Source: an uncultured Lysobacterales bacterium
Lineage (GTDB): Bacteria; Pseudomonadota; Gammaproteobacteria; Xanthomonadales; SZUA-36
Length of the DNA: 8,528 nt
Assembly: GCA_937995275.1 (NCBI GenBank)
Contig: CALKKN010000008.1
Location: forward strand, 1 to 8,528
Direction: 5' to 3'
The notes under the pieces were generated by a model. That model was not told the origin of the DNA. It searched no databases and was given only the letters and a program-made list of their open reading frames with translations. The number at the start of each line of letters is the position of its first letter. Positions within the stretch are counted from its first letter, which is position 1. Position numbers and translations under genes: made by a program. Shown here piece after piece: positions 1 through 6,242 of this stretch.

Positions 1-911
1 GAGTCCCTTCCGACCGCCGCCCTGGAGAGTCTTTCCGGACAGGCCAAGACCGTGGTCTGCGTCGGGCCGGCAGAAGCGCCGGTCGGGCTGATCGCAACGG
101 CGTCCGCATCGGCAATGCCAGGCTGCGGGCAAGTTACGGCCTGCGGCTGCTGGCGCTCGACCGTTACGAGGAATCACAGGCCCGCAAGTCGCCCGGTCTG
201 GACGAGGTTCGCCTGCGGTCCGGAGACGTCCTGCTGGTCCAGTCGACGCCGGAAAACCTGCGCCAACTGAAGGAGACCGCCGATTTCCTGGTGCTCGACG
301 GGAGCATCCAGTTGCCCAGTACCCGCAAGGCTCCGCTGGCGCTCGCGATCTTGCTGGGCGTGGTCGCGCTGGCCGCGCTGGACATCATGCCCATCGAGAT
401 CAGCGCCGTGCTGGGCATGGCCTCGCTGATCCTGACCGGCTGCCTGAACTGGAAGGACGCGATGAACGCGCTGAGCACCCAGGTCATCCTGATTATCGTG
501 GCCTCACTCGCAATGGGCGCCGCACTGATGAAAACGGGCGGGGCCGACTACCTGGCCAGGCTGTTTGTCTACATTACGTTCGGCGCCCCGCCCGCGATGG
601 CCCTGGGCGGGCTGATGCTGATGATGGGCATCCTGACGAACATCGTGTCCAACAACGCCGCGGCCGTCATCGGCACGCCCATCGCGATCGGTATCGCCCA
701 GCGCCTGGGCCTCCCGCTCGAACCCTTCGTGCTGGCGGTTCTGTTCGGCGCCAACCTCAGCTTTGCGACGCCGATGGCCTACCAGACCAATATCCTGCTG
801 ATGAACGCCGGGGGCTACAAGTTCGGTGATTTTGTCCGCGTGGGGCTGCCCCTCTCCATCGGATTGTGGCTGATTCTGACCACGGTGCTGGTGTGGGCGT
901 ACGGGTTGTGA
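1..911 (+). CDS. SLC13/DASS-type anion:sodium symporter with TrkA-C domain, C-terminal part (5' end outside window)
   Basis: Inner-membrane secondary transporter, probably importing a divalent anion (sulfate or a dicarboxylate) with Na+; the substrate cannot be told from this fragment. Reading in the frame that ends at the TGA of 909-911, the stretch from about 103 to 300 is a TrkA-C/RCK_C-like cytosolic domain: RLRASYGLRLLALDR is followed by RSGDVLLVQ. From about 320 on come hydrophobic helices of the C-terminal transport half. Two hallmark motifs are present: TNIVSNNAAAV (about 637-670), matching the SNT/SNN ion-site loop, and FATPMAYQTN (about 764-793), matching the second substrate/Na+ loop. 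The order TrkA-C then C-terminal TM half is the usual arrangement in bacterial SLC13 proteins with internal RCK_C domains. The first ~90 bases read better in frame 1 than in the frame of the rest, so a frameshift is likely near 85-105. Family assignment is firm; the integrity of the gene is not. Confidence 0.85.
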   Translation, partial: VPSDRRPGESFRTGQDRGLRRAGRSAGRADRNGVRIGNARLRASYGLRLLALDRYEESQARKSPGLDEVRLRSGDVLLVQSTPENLRQLKETADFLVLDGSIQLPSTRKAPLALAILLGVVALAALDIMPIEISAVLGMASLILTGCLNWKDAMNALSTQVILIIVASLAMGAALMKTGGADYLARLFVYITFGAPPAMALGGLMLMMGILTNIVSNNAAAVIGTPIAIGIAQRLGLPLEPFVLAVLFGANLSFATPMAYQTNILLMNAGGYKFGDFVRVGLPLSIGLWLILTTVLVWAYGL

Positions 912-1125
912 TCCCGGGAAAAATCCCAACGGCGCAGGTCCGGCTTGCCCGAAGCGCTGCCGTAGGTTAGCGTTGCGCGGGAGTGAACGAAGAAGGCACC
1001 GGATTCCCATGATCGCGGCTAAAGCCGCTCCTACAGTTGGCAGCGAATCATCGAAACATTGTAGGAGCGGCTTCAGCCGCGATTTGTTGGCCTGACAGCC
1101 TGCAACGAGGAATAAAAATAAGAGC
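912..1125. other. Intergenic gap between permease and OPT transporter genes
   Basis: This 214-bp gap has no credible coding region. Just after the permease stop there is a very weak hairpin (GGGA-AAAA-TCCC, about 918-929) without a T-tract. The centre holds the REP-like inverted pair described separately. The last ~30 bases before the OPT start turn A-rich (AATAAAAATA at 1111-1120), unlike the GC-rich surroundings. I see no convincing sigma-70 promoter here. Confidence 0.6.
1012..1083. repeat. Inverted pair of REP-like palindromic elements
   Basis: The left arm (1012-1035) and right arm (1060-1083) are 24 bases each and are reverse complements with one mismatch (TAAAGCC against TTCAGCC). They are separated by 24 bases. 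Each arm contains its own small palindrome, GCGGCT-AA-AGCCGC on the left and GCGGCT-TC-AGCCGC on the right, so the locus can fold either as two small hairpins or one long stem. The core GTAGGAGCGGCTTCAGCCGC resembles REP elements that are abundant and usually intergenic in Pseudomonas and xanthomonad-like gammaproteobacteria. There is no T-tract on either side, so it is not a canonical intrinsic terminator, though it could block 3' exonucleases or attenuate read-through. No RAYT transposase is in the window. Confidence 0.85.
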
Positions 1126-2868
1126 ATGACTTCAGCTTCAACCAGCACCGGCGCCATCCGCCACGGACCCTATCCGGAGCTGACCTGGGCTTCCATCCTG
1201 GTCGGTTATTTCCTGGGTGTCATCATCGCCATAAGCATTGGCTACGCCGCGCTCATCCTGGGATTCTCCATCGAGGGTTCGGAACTGGCTGCCATTCTCG
1301 GCTTCGGCATCCTGCGGGGCATCCTGCGCCGCAACAGCATCATCGAGAACAACATCGCGCAGACGGTCGCCAGCGCGGTCAACGGCGCGTCCAGCGGCAT
1401 GATGTTCTCGGTGCCGGCCATTTTCATCCTGGGCTACGGGTCCGATTTCAACCCGGTCCTGCTGACCTTCGGCGCCATTGCCGGCGCTTTTCTCGGGATC
1501 GGGTTCATCATTCCGCTGCGCAAGCAGATGATCGATTACGAGCGGCTCACCTACCCCGGCGGCGTGGCCGTGGCGACCATCCTGAAGTCGCCCGGCGCCG
1601 GTATTCACAAGGCCATGCTGCTGATCGGGGGCGCGCTGCTGAGCGGCGGGCTGCACGCGGTGAGCCAGTCGACGGGGGCCGACAACTGGGATCTCGGCAC
1701 TGTGCTGGGCATGCCCGGCTACATGAACGGGATCTGGTACCTGTCGCTGCTGACCATCGGGGTGGGCTACATTGCCGGCAAGGGCGGCGTCGCCTTCATC
1801 ATCGGCGGGTATGTGTGTTACTGGATCATCGCGCCGCTGCTTTCCGGCCTGAACCTGTTTCCCGTGGACCCCGCCAGCGGTGCCGTGACGGCGGAGCCGA
1901 ACGCACTGCGGCTGCTGCTGTTCCGGCCGGTCGGAATCGGCATGCTGATCGGCGGCGCGGTGGCCGGCGTGGCGATGGCCTTCCCGATGATCGTCAGCGC
2001 CATCCGGAGCATGCAGAGCGCAGCGCGCTCCGAAGCAGCCATAAGCCGCGACGAGATGCCGATCAAGCTGCTGTACACCGCGATTGTCGGCGCCGCGGTG
2101 CTGCTGGCGGTCATGGCCGTGCTGTCGACCGAGAAAATGGGCCTCGGCCGTGGACTCGTAATGGCCCTGATCGGCACGCTGTGGGTGTGGATCGCGGGCG
2201 TAATCCTGTCGGAGGCGATCGGCCGGACCAACTGGTCGCCGCTGTCCGGCATGACCCTGATCGCCGTGACGATCCTGATCTTCGTCTCCAGTGGGCTCGG
2301 TGACACGAAGGCGGCCATCGTGTCGGCCATCATGGTGGGTGCGGCGGCCTGCGTTGCGATGTCGCAGGCCACGGACCTGATGCTGGACCTCAAGACCGGC
2401 TATCTCGTCGGCGCCACGCCCCGCCAGCAGCAACTCGGGCAGTTCATCGGCGCGTGGCTCGGCCCGGTGGTGGTCATCGGCCTGATCTTCGTGCTCCACG
2501 AAGCCTACGTACTGGGCAGCGACAAGCTGCCGGCGCCGCAGGGGCAGGTACTGGCGAGCATGGTGAACGGCATCATGGGTGGTGACGTTCCCGTGCAGAA
2601 GTATCTGGCGGGCGCCGGCCTGGGGGCGCTGTTGAGTTTGTTCCAGCCGGGCCTCGGCATCACGGTCGGGCTGGGCTTCTACCTGCCGTTCAACATCGTT
2701 CTGACCTACAGCATCGGTACCTTGCTGCGTGTCGCCAGCGACTCCTGGCTGGGACGCGGATATGGGGAGAACACCGGCATTCCGATCGCGGCGGGCTTCA
2801 TCGTGGGCGAGGCCCTGGTCGGCGTCGGGTTCGCCATCGCCAAGATCTGGGAGGCCGCATCGATATGA
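1126..2868 (+). CDS. OPT-family (oligopeptide transporter superfamily) membrane transporter
   Basis: A 580-residue polytopic inner-membrane protein of the OPT superfamily, proton-coupled carriers of oligopeptides or, in the YSL branch, metal chelates. The prokaryotic members have few characterised substrates. Hallmarks seen: the NNIAQT motif at residues 75-80 after the second hydrophobic segment, continuing into a VASAVNGASSG stretch, and LTYPGG at about 142-147. Hydrophobic segments run from about residue 22 to the end, with a hydrophilic loop near 290-315. Length is normal for bacterial OPT proteins. ATG 1126 is the only plausible start: an in-frame TGA lies at 1093-1095 and no start codon lies between. 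Its ribosome site is poor (GAGG at 1107-1110 is 15 bases away, AAGAG at 1120-1124 is one base away). The stop overlaps the next gene by four bases (ATGA), so the two are co-translated. The substrate is unknown. Confidence 0.92.
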   Translation: MTSASTSTGAIRHGPYPELTWASILVGYFLGVIIAISIGYAALILGFSIEGSELAAILGFGILRGILRRNSIIENNIAQTVASAVNGASSGMMFSVPAIFILGYGSDFNPVLLTFGAIAGAFLGIGFIIPLRKQMIDYERLTYPGGVAVATILKSPGAGIHKAMLLIGGALLSGGLHAVSQSTGADNWDLGTVLGMPGYMNGIWYLSLLTIGVGYIAGKGGVAFIIGGYVCYWIIAPLLSGLNLFPVDPASGAVTAEPNALRLLLFRPVGIGMLIGGAVAGVAMAFPMIVSAIRSMQSAARSEAAISRDEMPIKLLYTAIVGAAVLLAVMAVLSTEKMGLGRGLVMALIGTLWVWIAGVILSEAIGRTNWSPLSGMTLIAVTILIFVSSGLGDTKAAIVSAIMVGAAACVAMSQATDLMLDLKTGYLVGATPRQQQLGQFIGAWLGPVVVIGLIFVLHEAYVLGSDKLPAPQGQVLASMVNGIMGGDVPVQKYLAGAGLGALLSLFQPGLGITVGLGFYLPFNIVLTYSIGTLLRVASDSWLGRGYGENTGIPIAAGFIVGEALVGVGFAIAKIWEAASI

Positions 2869-3404
2869 AGACCGTTGCGCTGTTGATGGTAATCGTGGCG
2901 TTCCTGGCCGGCGCCTTTCTCGCCTCGCTCGATCCCCGGAGCATCAACTGGCTCATCATGGTGCCCGTGCTGGTGTTCGGCGTTGTGGGCCTGTGGCTTC
3001 ATCGCAAAGCCCGGCACGCTGAAGTCCGTGCCGGCACCCGCCTGGAGGGCAACATCCAGACCCTGGGCGAGAGCCTCGACAACATATCCCGCAATCTGGA
3101 GGCCGTTTGCGCGCGCGGCGACGACCTGCCGGTGTACGAGGCCCGCTTCGAAATCGACCGTTTGTTCCGCAAGGACCTCGACAATTTCGCCAACGCTCGC
3201 GAGAGCATGATCCACGTGTTCGGCATGCAGAACTACGCCGACGTCATGAGCAACTTCGCGGCCGGCGAACGCTACATCAACCGGGTGTGGTCAGCGTCCA
3301 CGGATGGCTATGTCGACGAGGTGCGAATGTACCTGGAGCGGGCCCGCAATCAATTCCGCGAAGCGCGCGAACACTTCCACGAGCTCGCTGCAGCCCACCG
3401 CTAG
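2865..3404 (+). CDS. Small two-TM protein with long helical cytosolic tail, coupled to the OPT transporter; function unknown
   Basis: A 179-residue protein I do not recognise as a named family. Two hydrophobic segments at about residues 4-22 and 28-45 are joined by a very short loop and followed by Arg/Lys/His-rich sequence, suggesting a hairpin anchor with both termini in the cytosol. Residues 50-85 (containing EGNIQTLGESLDNISRNLEAV) look like an amphipathic helix or coiled coil. The remainder is charged and probably helical, ending in a segment rich in Arg, Glu and His. There is one cysteine (in AVCARGD) and no catalytic motif. ATG 2865 sits inside the OPT stop codon (ATGA) and has a good ribosome site, GGGAGG at 2849-2854, ten bases upstream. 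Coupling suggests an accessory or stability subunit for the OPT carrier; that is inference. Codon use matches its neighbours, and a coding region is very likely. Confidence 0.8.
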   Translation: MKTVALLMVIVAFLAGAFLASLDPRSINWLIMVPVLVFGVVGLWLHRKARHAEVRAGTRLEGNIQTLGESLDNISRNLEAVCARGDDLPVYEARFEIDRLFRKDLDNFANARESMIHVFGMQNYADVMSNFAAGERYINRVWSASTDGYVDEVRMYLERARNQFREAREHFHELAAAHR

Positions 3405-3412
3405 GCTGCAGC
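3387..3412. terminator. Hairpin at the convergent gene junction, possible bidirectional terminator
   Basis: GCTGCAGCC (3387-3395) and GGCTGCAGC (3404-3412) are perfect reverse complements forming a 9-bp GC-rich stem around an 8-base loop. The left arm is inside the last codons of the upstream plus-strand gene, the loop holds most of its stop codon, and the right arm ends two bases before the stop of the minus-strand ligase gene. Neither side has a T-tract, so intrinsic termination would be weak. Its position between two convergent genes is what suggests a termination or collision-limiting role. Confidence 0.45.
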
Positions 3413-3413
3413 T

Positions 3414-4388
3414 TCAGCCGGTCTGCTGACCCCTCCGGTCCACCGGCGGTTGACCGAATCTCCGGCGCGACCACTCGACCCTGCATTCGGGCTCCTCGTC
3501 CGGCGAACCGAGGGCGTCGACAACGTCGAGCCGGCTGCGCAGTCCGCACCGGTTGGCCAGCTGGATGTTCAGGCCCGGCCTCGCGTTGAGTTCCAGGATC
3601 AGTGGGCCGAGGTCCCGGTCCAGGACGATGTCCACCCCCAGGTAGCCGAGTTCTACGGCCTCGTAGCACTGCGCCGCCATCGACACGATGCGGCTCCAGT
3701 GCGGCACCTGGAACCCGGCGATGGGATGGCCGGTGTCGGGATGGGTGGACACCAGGTGGTTGCCCGAAACGCCGCCGAACGTGACGCCGCTGCCGAGATC
3801 GATACCGGCGCCGATCGCACCCTGGTGCAGGTTCGCCTTGCCGTGGGACATGCGCGTCGGCAGGCGGGTCATCGCCATCACGGGGTAACCGCGATAGACG
3901 ATGAGCCGTATGTCGGGTACACCGTGGTAAGTGAGCCCCGCGAACAGCGGGTCGAAATGCACGAGCGATTCGATCATCGCCACGTCCGGCTGGCCACCGA
4001 GTGAATAGAGCCCCCCGATGACGTTGGTCAAATGATGCGCCAGGTCGTCCGGCAGGACCAGCTTGCCGTCGGAATCGACGAAATAGTCCGCCTTGCGGTC
4101 GGCGATGACCAGGATGCCACTGCCGCCGCTGCCATGTGCCGGCTTGATCACGAATTCCGTATGGTCGCCGAGCAGTTCGCCAAGGTGCGACGACTGGCTG
4201 TTGAACTCGACCAGCGCGATCAGTGCGGGCACCGCGAGGCCCCGCTGCTGCAGCCGCTGCTTGCACAGGACCTTGTCATCCACCAGGGGATAGAACCGCC
4301 GCGGGTTGTACTTGAGGGTGTATTCGCTGTTCCGGCAATTCAGGCCGAGCACCCCCGCGCGCCGCATTGCCGACAGGTTGCCGAACAT
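3414..4388 (-). CDS. Alpha-L-glutamate ligase-like ATP-grasp protein (RimK-related)
   Basis: A 324-residue ATP-grasp enzyme of the RimK-related group annotated as alpha-L-glutamate ligase-like (TIGR02291, also Pfam ATPgrasp_ST). ATP-grasp ligases activate a carboxylate as acyl-phosphate and join it to an amine; the real substrates of this branch are not established. Visible features: an N-terminal NPRRFYPLVDDK box (about 28-39), the lysine and glycine-rich loop KPAHGSGGSG (82-91), PDIRLIVYRG (158-167), the family-typical NLHQGAIGAGIDLGSG (186-201), and the Mg-binding end LGVDIV...LELNARPGLN with Asp253, Glu266 and Asn268. ATG 4388 shares its A with the TGA of the upstream gene (TGATG); GGAG at 4397-4400 is eight bases away. 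A GTG one codon earlier (4391) is an alternative. No TM helix or signal peptide is seen, so it is likely cytosolic, recruited to its membrane partner. Catalytic residues look intact. Confidence 0.9.
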   Translation of the reverse strand: MFGNLSAMRRAGVLGLNCRNSEYTLKYNPRRFYPLVDDKVLCKQRLQQRGLAVPALIALVEFNSQSSHLGELLGDHTEFVIKPAHGSGGSGILVIADRKADYFVDSDGKLVLPDDLAHHLTNVIGGLYSLGGQPDVAMIESLVHFDPLFAGLTYHGVPDIRLIVYRGYPVMAMTRLPTRMSHGKANLHQGAIGAGIDLGSGVTFGGVSGNHLVSTHPDTGHPIAGFQVPHWSRIVSMAAQCYEAVELGYLGVDIVLDRDLGPLILELNARPGLNIQLANRCGLRSRLDVVDALGSPDEEPECRVEWSRRRFGQPPVDRRGQQTG

Positions 4389-5923
4389 CACTGCGGCTCC
4401 GCGGGCTTGGCCAGCCGCCGGAAGCGGGCAAGCTCGGACAGGCGGAAACCGGTGTAGCGGCCCAGCGCGACGATCAGGCCCAGCACGATCAGGTCGACTT
4501 CCGGGAACACGGTTATCCAGTAACTCAGCACGTCTATCGACATGATCAGGTACGCCAGCGCGGCGATGGCCAGGCTGCCGATACCCTCGCGGATGGCGTC
4601 GCCGGCTCCGCGCTCCTCCCAGACGATCGACATGCGTTCGATGACCATCGAAATGATGACCATCGGAAACAGCGATACCGACAGCCCGGTTTCGGCGCCG
4701 ATCTGATCGCTGATGATGCTGATCGCGGTCATCAGCAGCACGACGATGGTGACCACGGCGGCCAGCCGGGGCACCAGCAACAGGCGCAGGCGCTCCATGT
4801 AGAACCGGAATACCAATCCCAGCGAAACGATCAGAACGAACAGCAATATGCCCTTGAGCAGCTCGGTTTCCCGAAACGCCAATGCGATCAGCACGGGGGC
4901 GAACGTGCCGAACGAACTCAGCCCGATAAAATTCCGCAGGATGACGATGGCCAGGATGCCGAACGGGACCAGCAGGAGGACCTCGTAGACCGATTGGGTC
5001 TGGACCGGCAACCCGAGCAGCGTGATTCTGCCGGCCAGCGAGTCTTTCAGCTCGGCACGCTGCGTTGCCAGGTCGACTGAACTCACGACCCGCCGCTTGA
5101 CCGAAATCTGCAGGTCGGCCAGATGGGCGCCGGTGATCGTTGCCAGTTCCTCTTCGCCGCGGTACCAGATCATGAAGTTCGCAGGTCGGCCGCGGTGCCC
5201 GTCCTGTGGATCGAACAGCAGCCAGTCATCGCCGTTGTACACGGCCAGCAGCGTTTTCAGCACCGCCCTCTGAACGTCCCTCTGCAGCGTGATGCCGTGA
5301 ACGAGCATGGTCGGAATGCGTGCCCCTGCCAGCAATGTCTGCGCCAACCGGGCGCGTTCCAGCGGCGTGTCTGCGTCGGCCAGGAACAGGCGGACGTTTT
5401 CGTCGGGACTGGCGCTGCCCAGGCGATCGAGGACTTCAGCTGCGAACGATTCGATATCAGCCGATTCCGCCCGCACTTCGGCTACCAGGTCGTTCAGGGC
5501 ACCGGCCCAGGGCTCTTCCAGCACCGGCGGCGCCGGGAAATCCGGCGCGTGGTCGATACGCCGCTCGCGGGTATCCGGGATGACCGTGGCCCTGTAGTAC
5601 AGCGTCTTCGGGTCGTACAGCCTGCGGATCGCCCAGTGCGCCTCGCGACGGAACAACTCCTCGTCGAGCGTCAGCCCAAAGCCGCGGGAAATGAAATTTT
5701 CGGCGCTGACGATAAAGCCGCTGGATCGCGCCGGCAGCAGCAGACTGGCCCGGACGGGGCCTTCGAGCGGTTCGATTTCCAGTCGCGTCTGGACGACCCA
5801 CTGTTCGCTGCGCTCGTCCGGTAAAAGCGGGAAACCCAGCCTGACAACCTTATAGGCCATCAGCAGCCCGCCCAGCATCAGGAGCGTAAGCGACAGCACG
5901 ATCCATTGACGGCTGCGCGTCAC
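4388..5923 (-). CDS. Inactive transglutaminase-like periplasmic domain fused to seven TM helices
   Basis: A 511-residue inner-membrane protein matching the pattern of Transglut_i_TM plus 7TM_transglut (PF14400 and PF14402, from memory). An N-terminal TM helix (about 7-27) leads into a periplasmic region to about 310. Within it ARLAQTLLAGARIPTMLVHG and LLAVYNGDDWLLFDPQDG follow the core of a transglutaminase fold, but the protein has no cysteine at all, and the expected catalytic His position is also missing; only the DP aspartate remains. It should therefore bind rather than cleave or crosslink. From about 313 come seven hydrophobic helices with family signatures GTFAPVLIALAFRET and FPMVIISMVIERMSIVWEER. 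The chosen start is GTG 5923, giving a sensible N-terminal anchor; only a weak GGAA lies eight bases upstream, and no in-frame ATG/GTG/TTG occurs before the stop at 6008-6010. It is coupled by TGATG to the ATP-grasp gene, implying a membrane complex. Confidence 0.88.
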   Translation of the reverse strand: MTRSRQWIVLSLTLLMLGGLLMAYKVVRLGFPLLPDERSEQWVVQTRLEIEPLEGPVRASLLLPARSSGFIVSAENFISRGFGLTLDEELFRREAHWAIRRLYDPKTLYYRATVIPDTRERRIDHAPDFPAPPVLEEPWAGALNDLVAEVRAESADIESFAAEVLDRLGSASPDENVRLFLADADTPLERARLAQTLLAGARIPTMLVHGITLQRDVQRAVLKTLLAVYNGDDWLLFDPQDGHRGRPANFMIWYRGEEELATITGAHLADLQISVKRRVVSSVDLATQRAELKDSLAGRITLLGLPVQTQSVYEVLLLVPFGILAIVILRNFIGLSSFGTFAPVLIALAFRETELLKGILLFVLIVSLGLVFRFYMERLRLLLVPRLAAVVTIVVLLMTAISIISDQIGAETGLSVSLFPMVIISMVIERMSIVWEERGAGDAIREGIGSLAIAALAYLIMSIDVLSYWITVFPEVDLIVLGLIVALGRYTGFRLSELARFRRLAKPAEPQ

Positions 5924-6036
5924 CCAGAGGGTTCCATTGTGCTGACCGGCGCCCGGCCCGTGCGGGCGAAACGGGGGGTCTTGGTGCAGAGGCTCATGGC
6001 GATTACCTTACATCGCGAGACTACGGCCGGCTGCGG

Positions 6037-6063
6037 ATTATACCGCCACCGGGTCCCTGTCGA
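6037..6063 (-). promoter_or_regulatory. Candidate sigma-70 promoter for the 7TM/ATP-grasp operon
   Basis: On the minus strand TCGACA (6063-6058, five of six to TTGACA) is followed after 15 bp by a perfect TATAAT (6042-6037). The spacer is shorter than the optimal 17 bp. Transcription would start near 6030, leaving a leader of roughly 105 bases before the GTG start at 5923. It is the only perfect -10 hexamer I noticed between the two divergent genes. Confidence 0.5.
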
Positions 6064-6097
6064 CTGCTGTTTTACTCCTGTCGGCAGACACGTTCGT

Positions 6098-6114
6098 TAA
6101 ATTTATGTTATTTA
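6098..6114. promoter_or_regulatory. AT-rich inverted repeat between the divergent promoters, possible operator
   Basis: TAAAT (6098-6102) and ATTTA (6110-6114) form a 5-bp inverted repeat with a 7-base spacer in the most AT-rich part of the intergenic region. It lies midway between the two predicted promoters, about 76 bp from each predicted transcription start. The arms are short, and AT-rich DNA gives such repeats easily by chance, so a binding site is only a possibility. Confidence 0.2.
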
Positions 6115-6148
6115 GGCTGATTCTGCCCGATCTGCCCGGCACAAATAA

Positions 6149-6176
6149 TTGACGAGCGCGTTACGCAGGTTATACA
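6149..6176 (+). promoter_or_regulatory. Candidate sigma-70 promoter for the DUF3450-ttpC-exbB operon
   Basis: TTGACG (6149-6154, five of six) and TATACA (6171-6176, four of six) are spaced by 16 bp, with an A/T-rich segment immediately upstream. Transcription would begin near 6183, about 60 bases before the chosen ATG at 6243. That placement argues against translation starting at the TTG at 6195, only a dozen bases from the predicted transcript start. Confidence 0.5.
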
Positions 6177-6242
6177 GTTCCGGGTTCGGGATGTTTGTAC
6201 AGACACTTCATCCGTTATCCCTTGTCAAAACCGAGACCGAGC

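Larger units (their letters stand above)
5924..6242. other. Divergent intergenic region between the 7TM operon and the TonB-type energiser operon
   Basis: This 319-bp stretch has no convincing gene. It holds one candidate sigma-70 promoter for each direction, an AT-rich inverted repeat between them (TAAAT-N7-ATTTA, 6098-6114), and a 9-bp tandem repeat (TCTGCCCGA / TCTGCCCGG, 6122-6139). Base composition drops sharply in GC around 6090-6150 and 6165-6180, as expected of promoter DNA in a GC-rich genome. I see no good match to a Fur box. Confidence 0.6.

Noticed and set aside
1092..1120. Possible promoter before the OPT gene (CTGACA followed by an A-rich stretch)
   Set aside because: No acceptable -10 hexamer at the right distance, and transcription would start almost on the ATG.
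1138..2499. Long open frame on the minus strand (453 codons) inside the OPT gene
   Set aside because: Its protein is dominated by His, Asp, Arg and Gln with no hydrophobic core or domain, the typical shadow of a GC-rich membrane-protein gene.
3277..4266. Minus-strand open frame of 329 codons overlapping the ATP-grasp gene in another frame
   Set aside because: Arg/Gly/Pro-rich shadow; the neighbouring frame carries all ATP-grasp motifs.
4367..5080. Plus-strand open frame opposite the 7TM gene
   Set aside because: Gln/Asp/His-rich low-complexity translation antisense to a well-supported membrane protein.
6090..6150. Possible Fur box upstream of the TonB-type operon
   Set aside because: The region is AT-rich but does not match the GATAAT-type repeats of a Fur site well enough by eye.
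6195..6242. Upstream TTG start for the DUF3450 gene
   Set aside because: It adds a 16-residue extension ahead of a normal signal peptide, and lies about 12 bases from the predicted transcript start.
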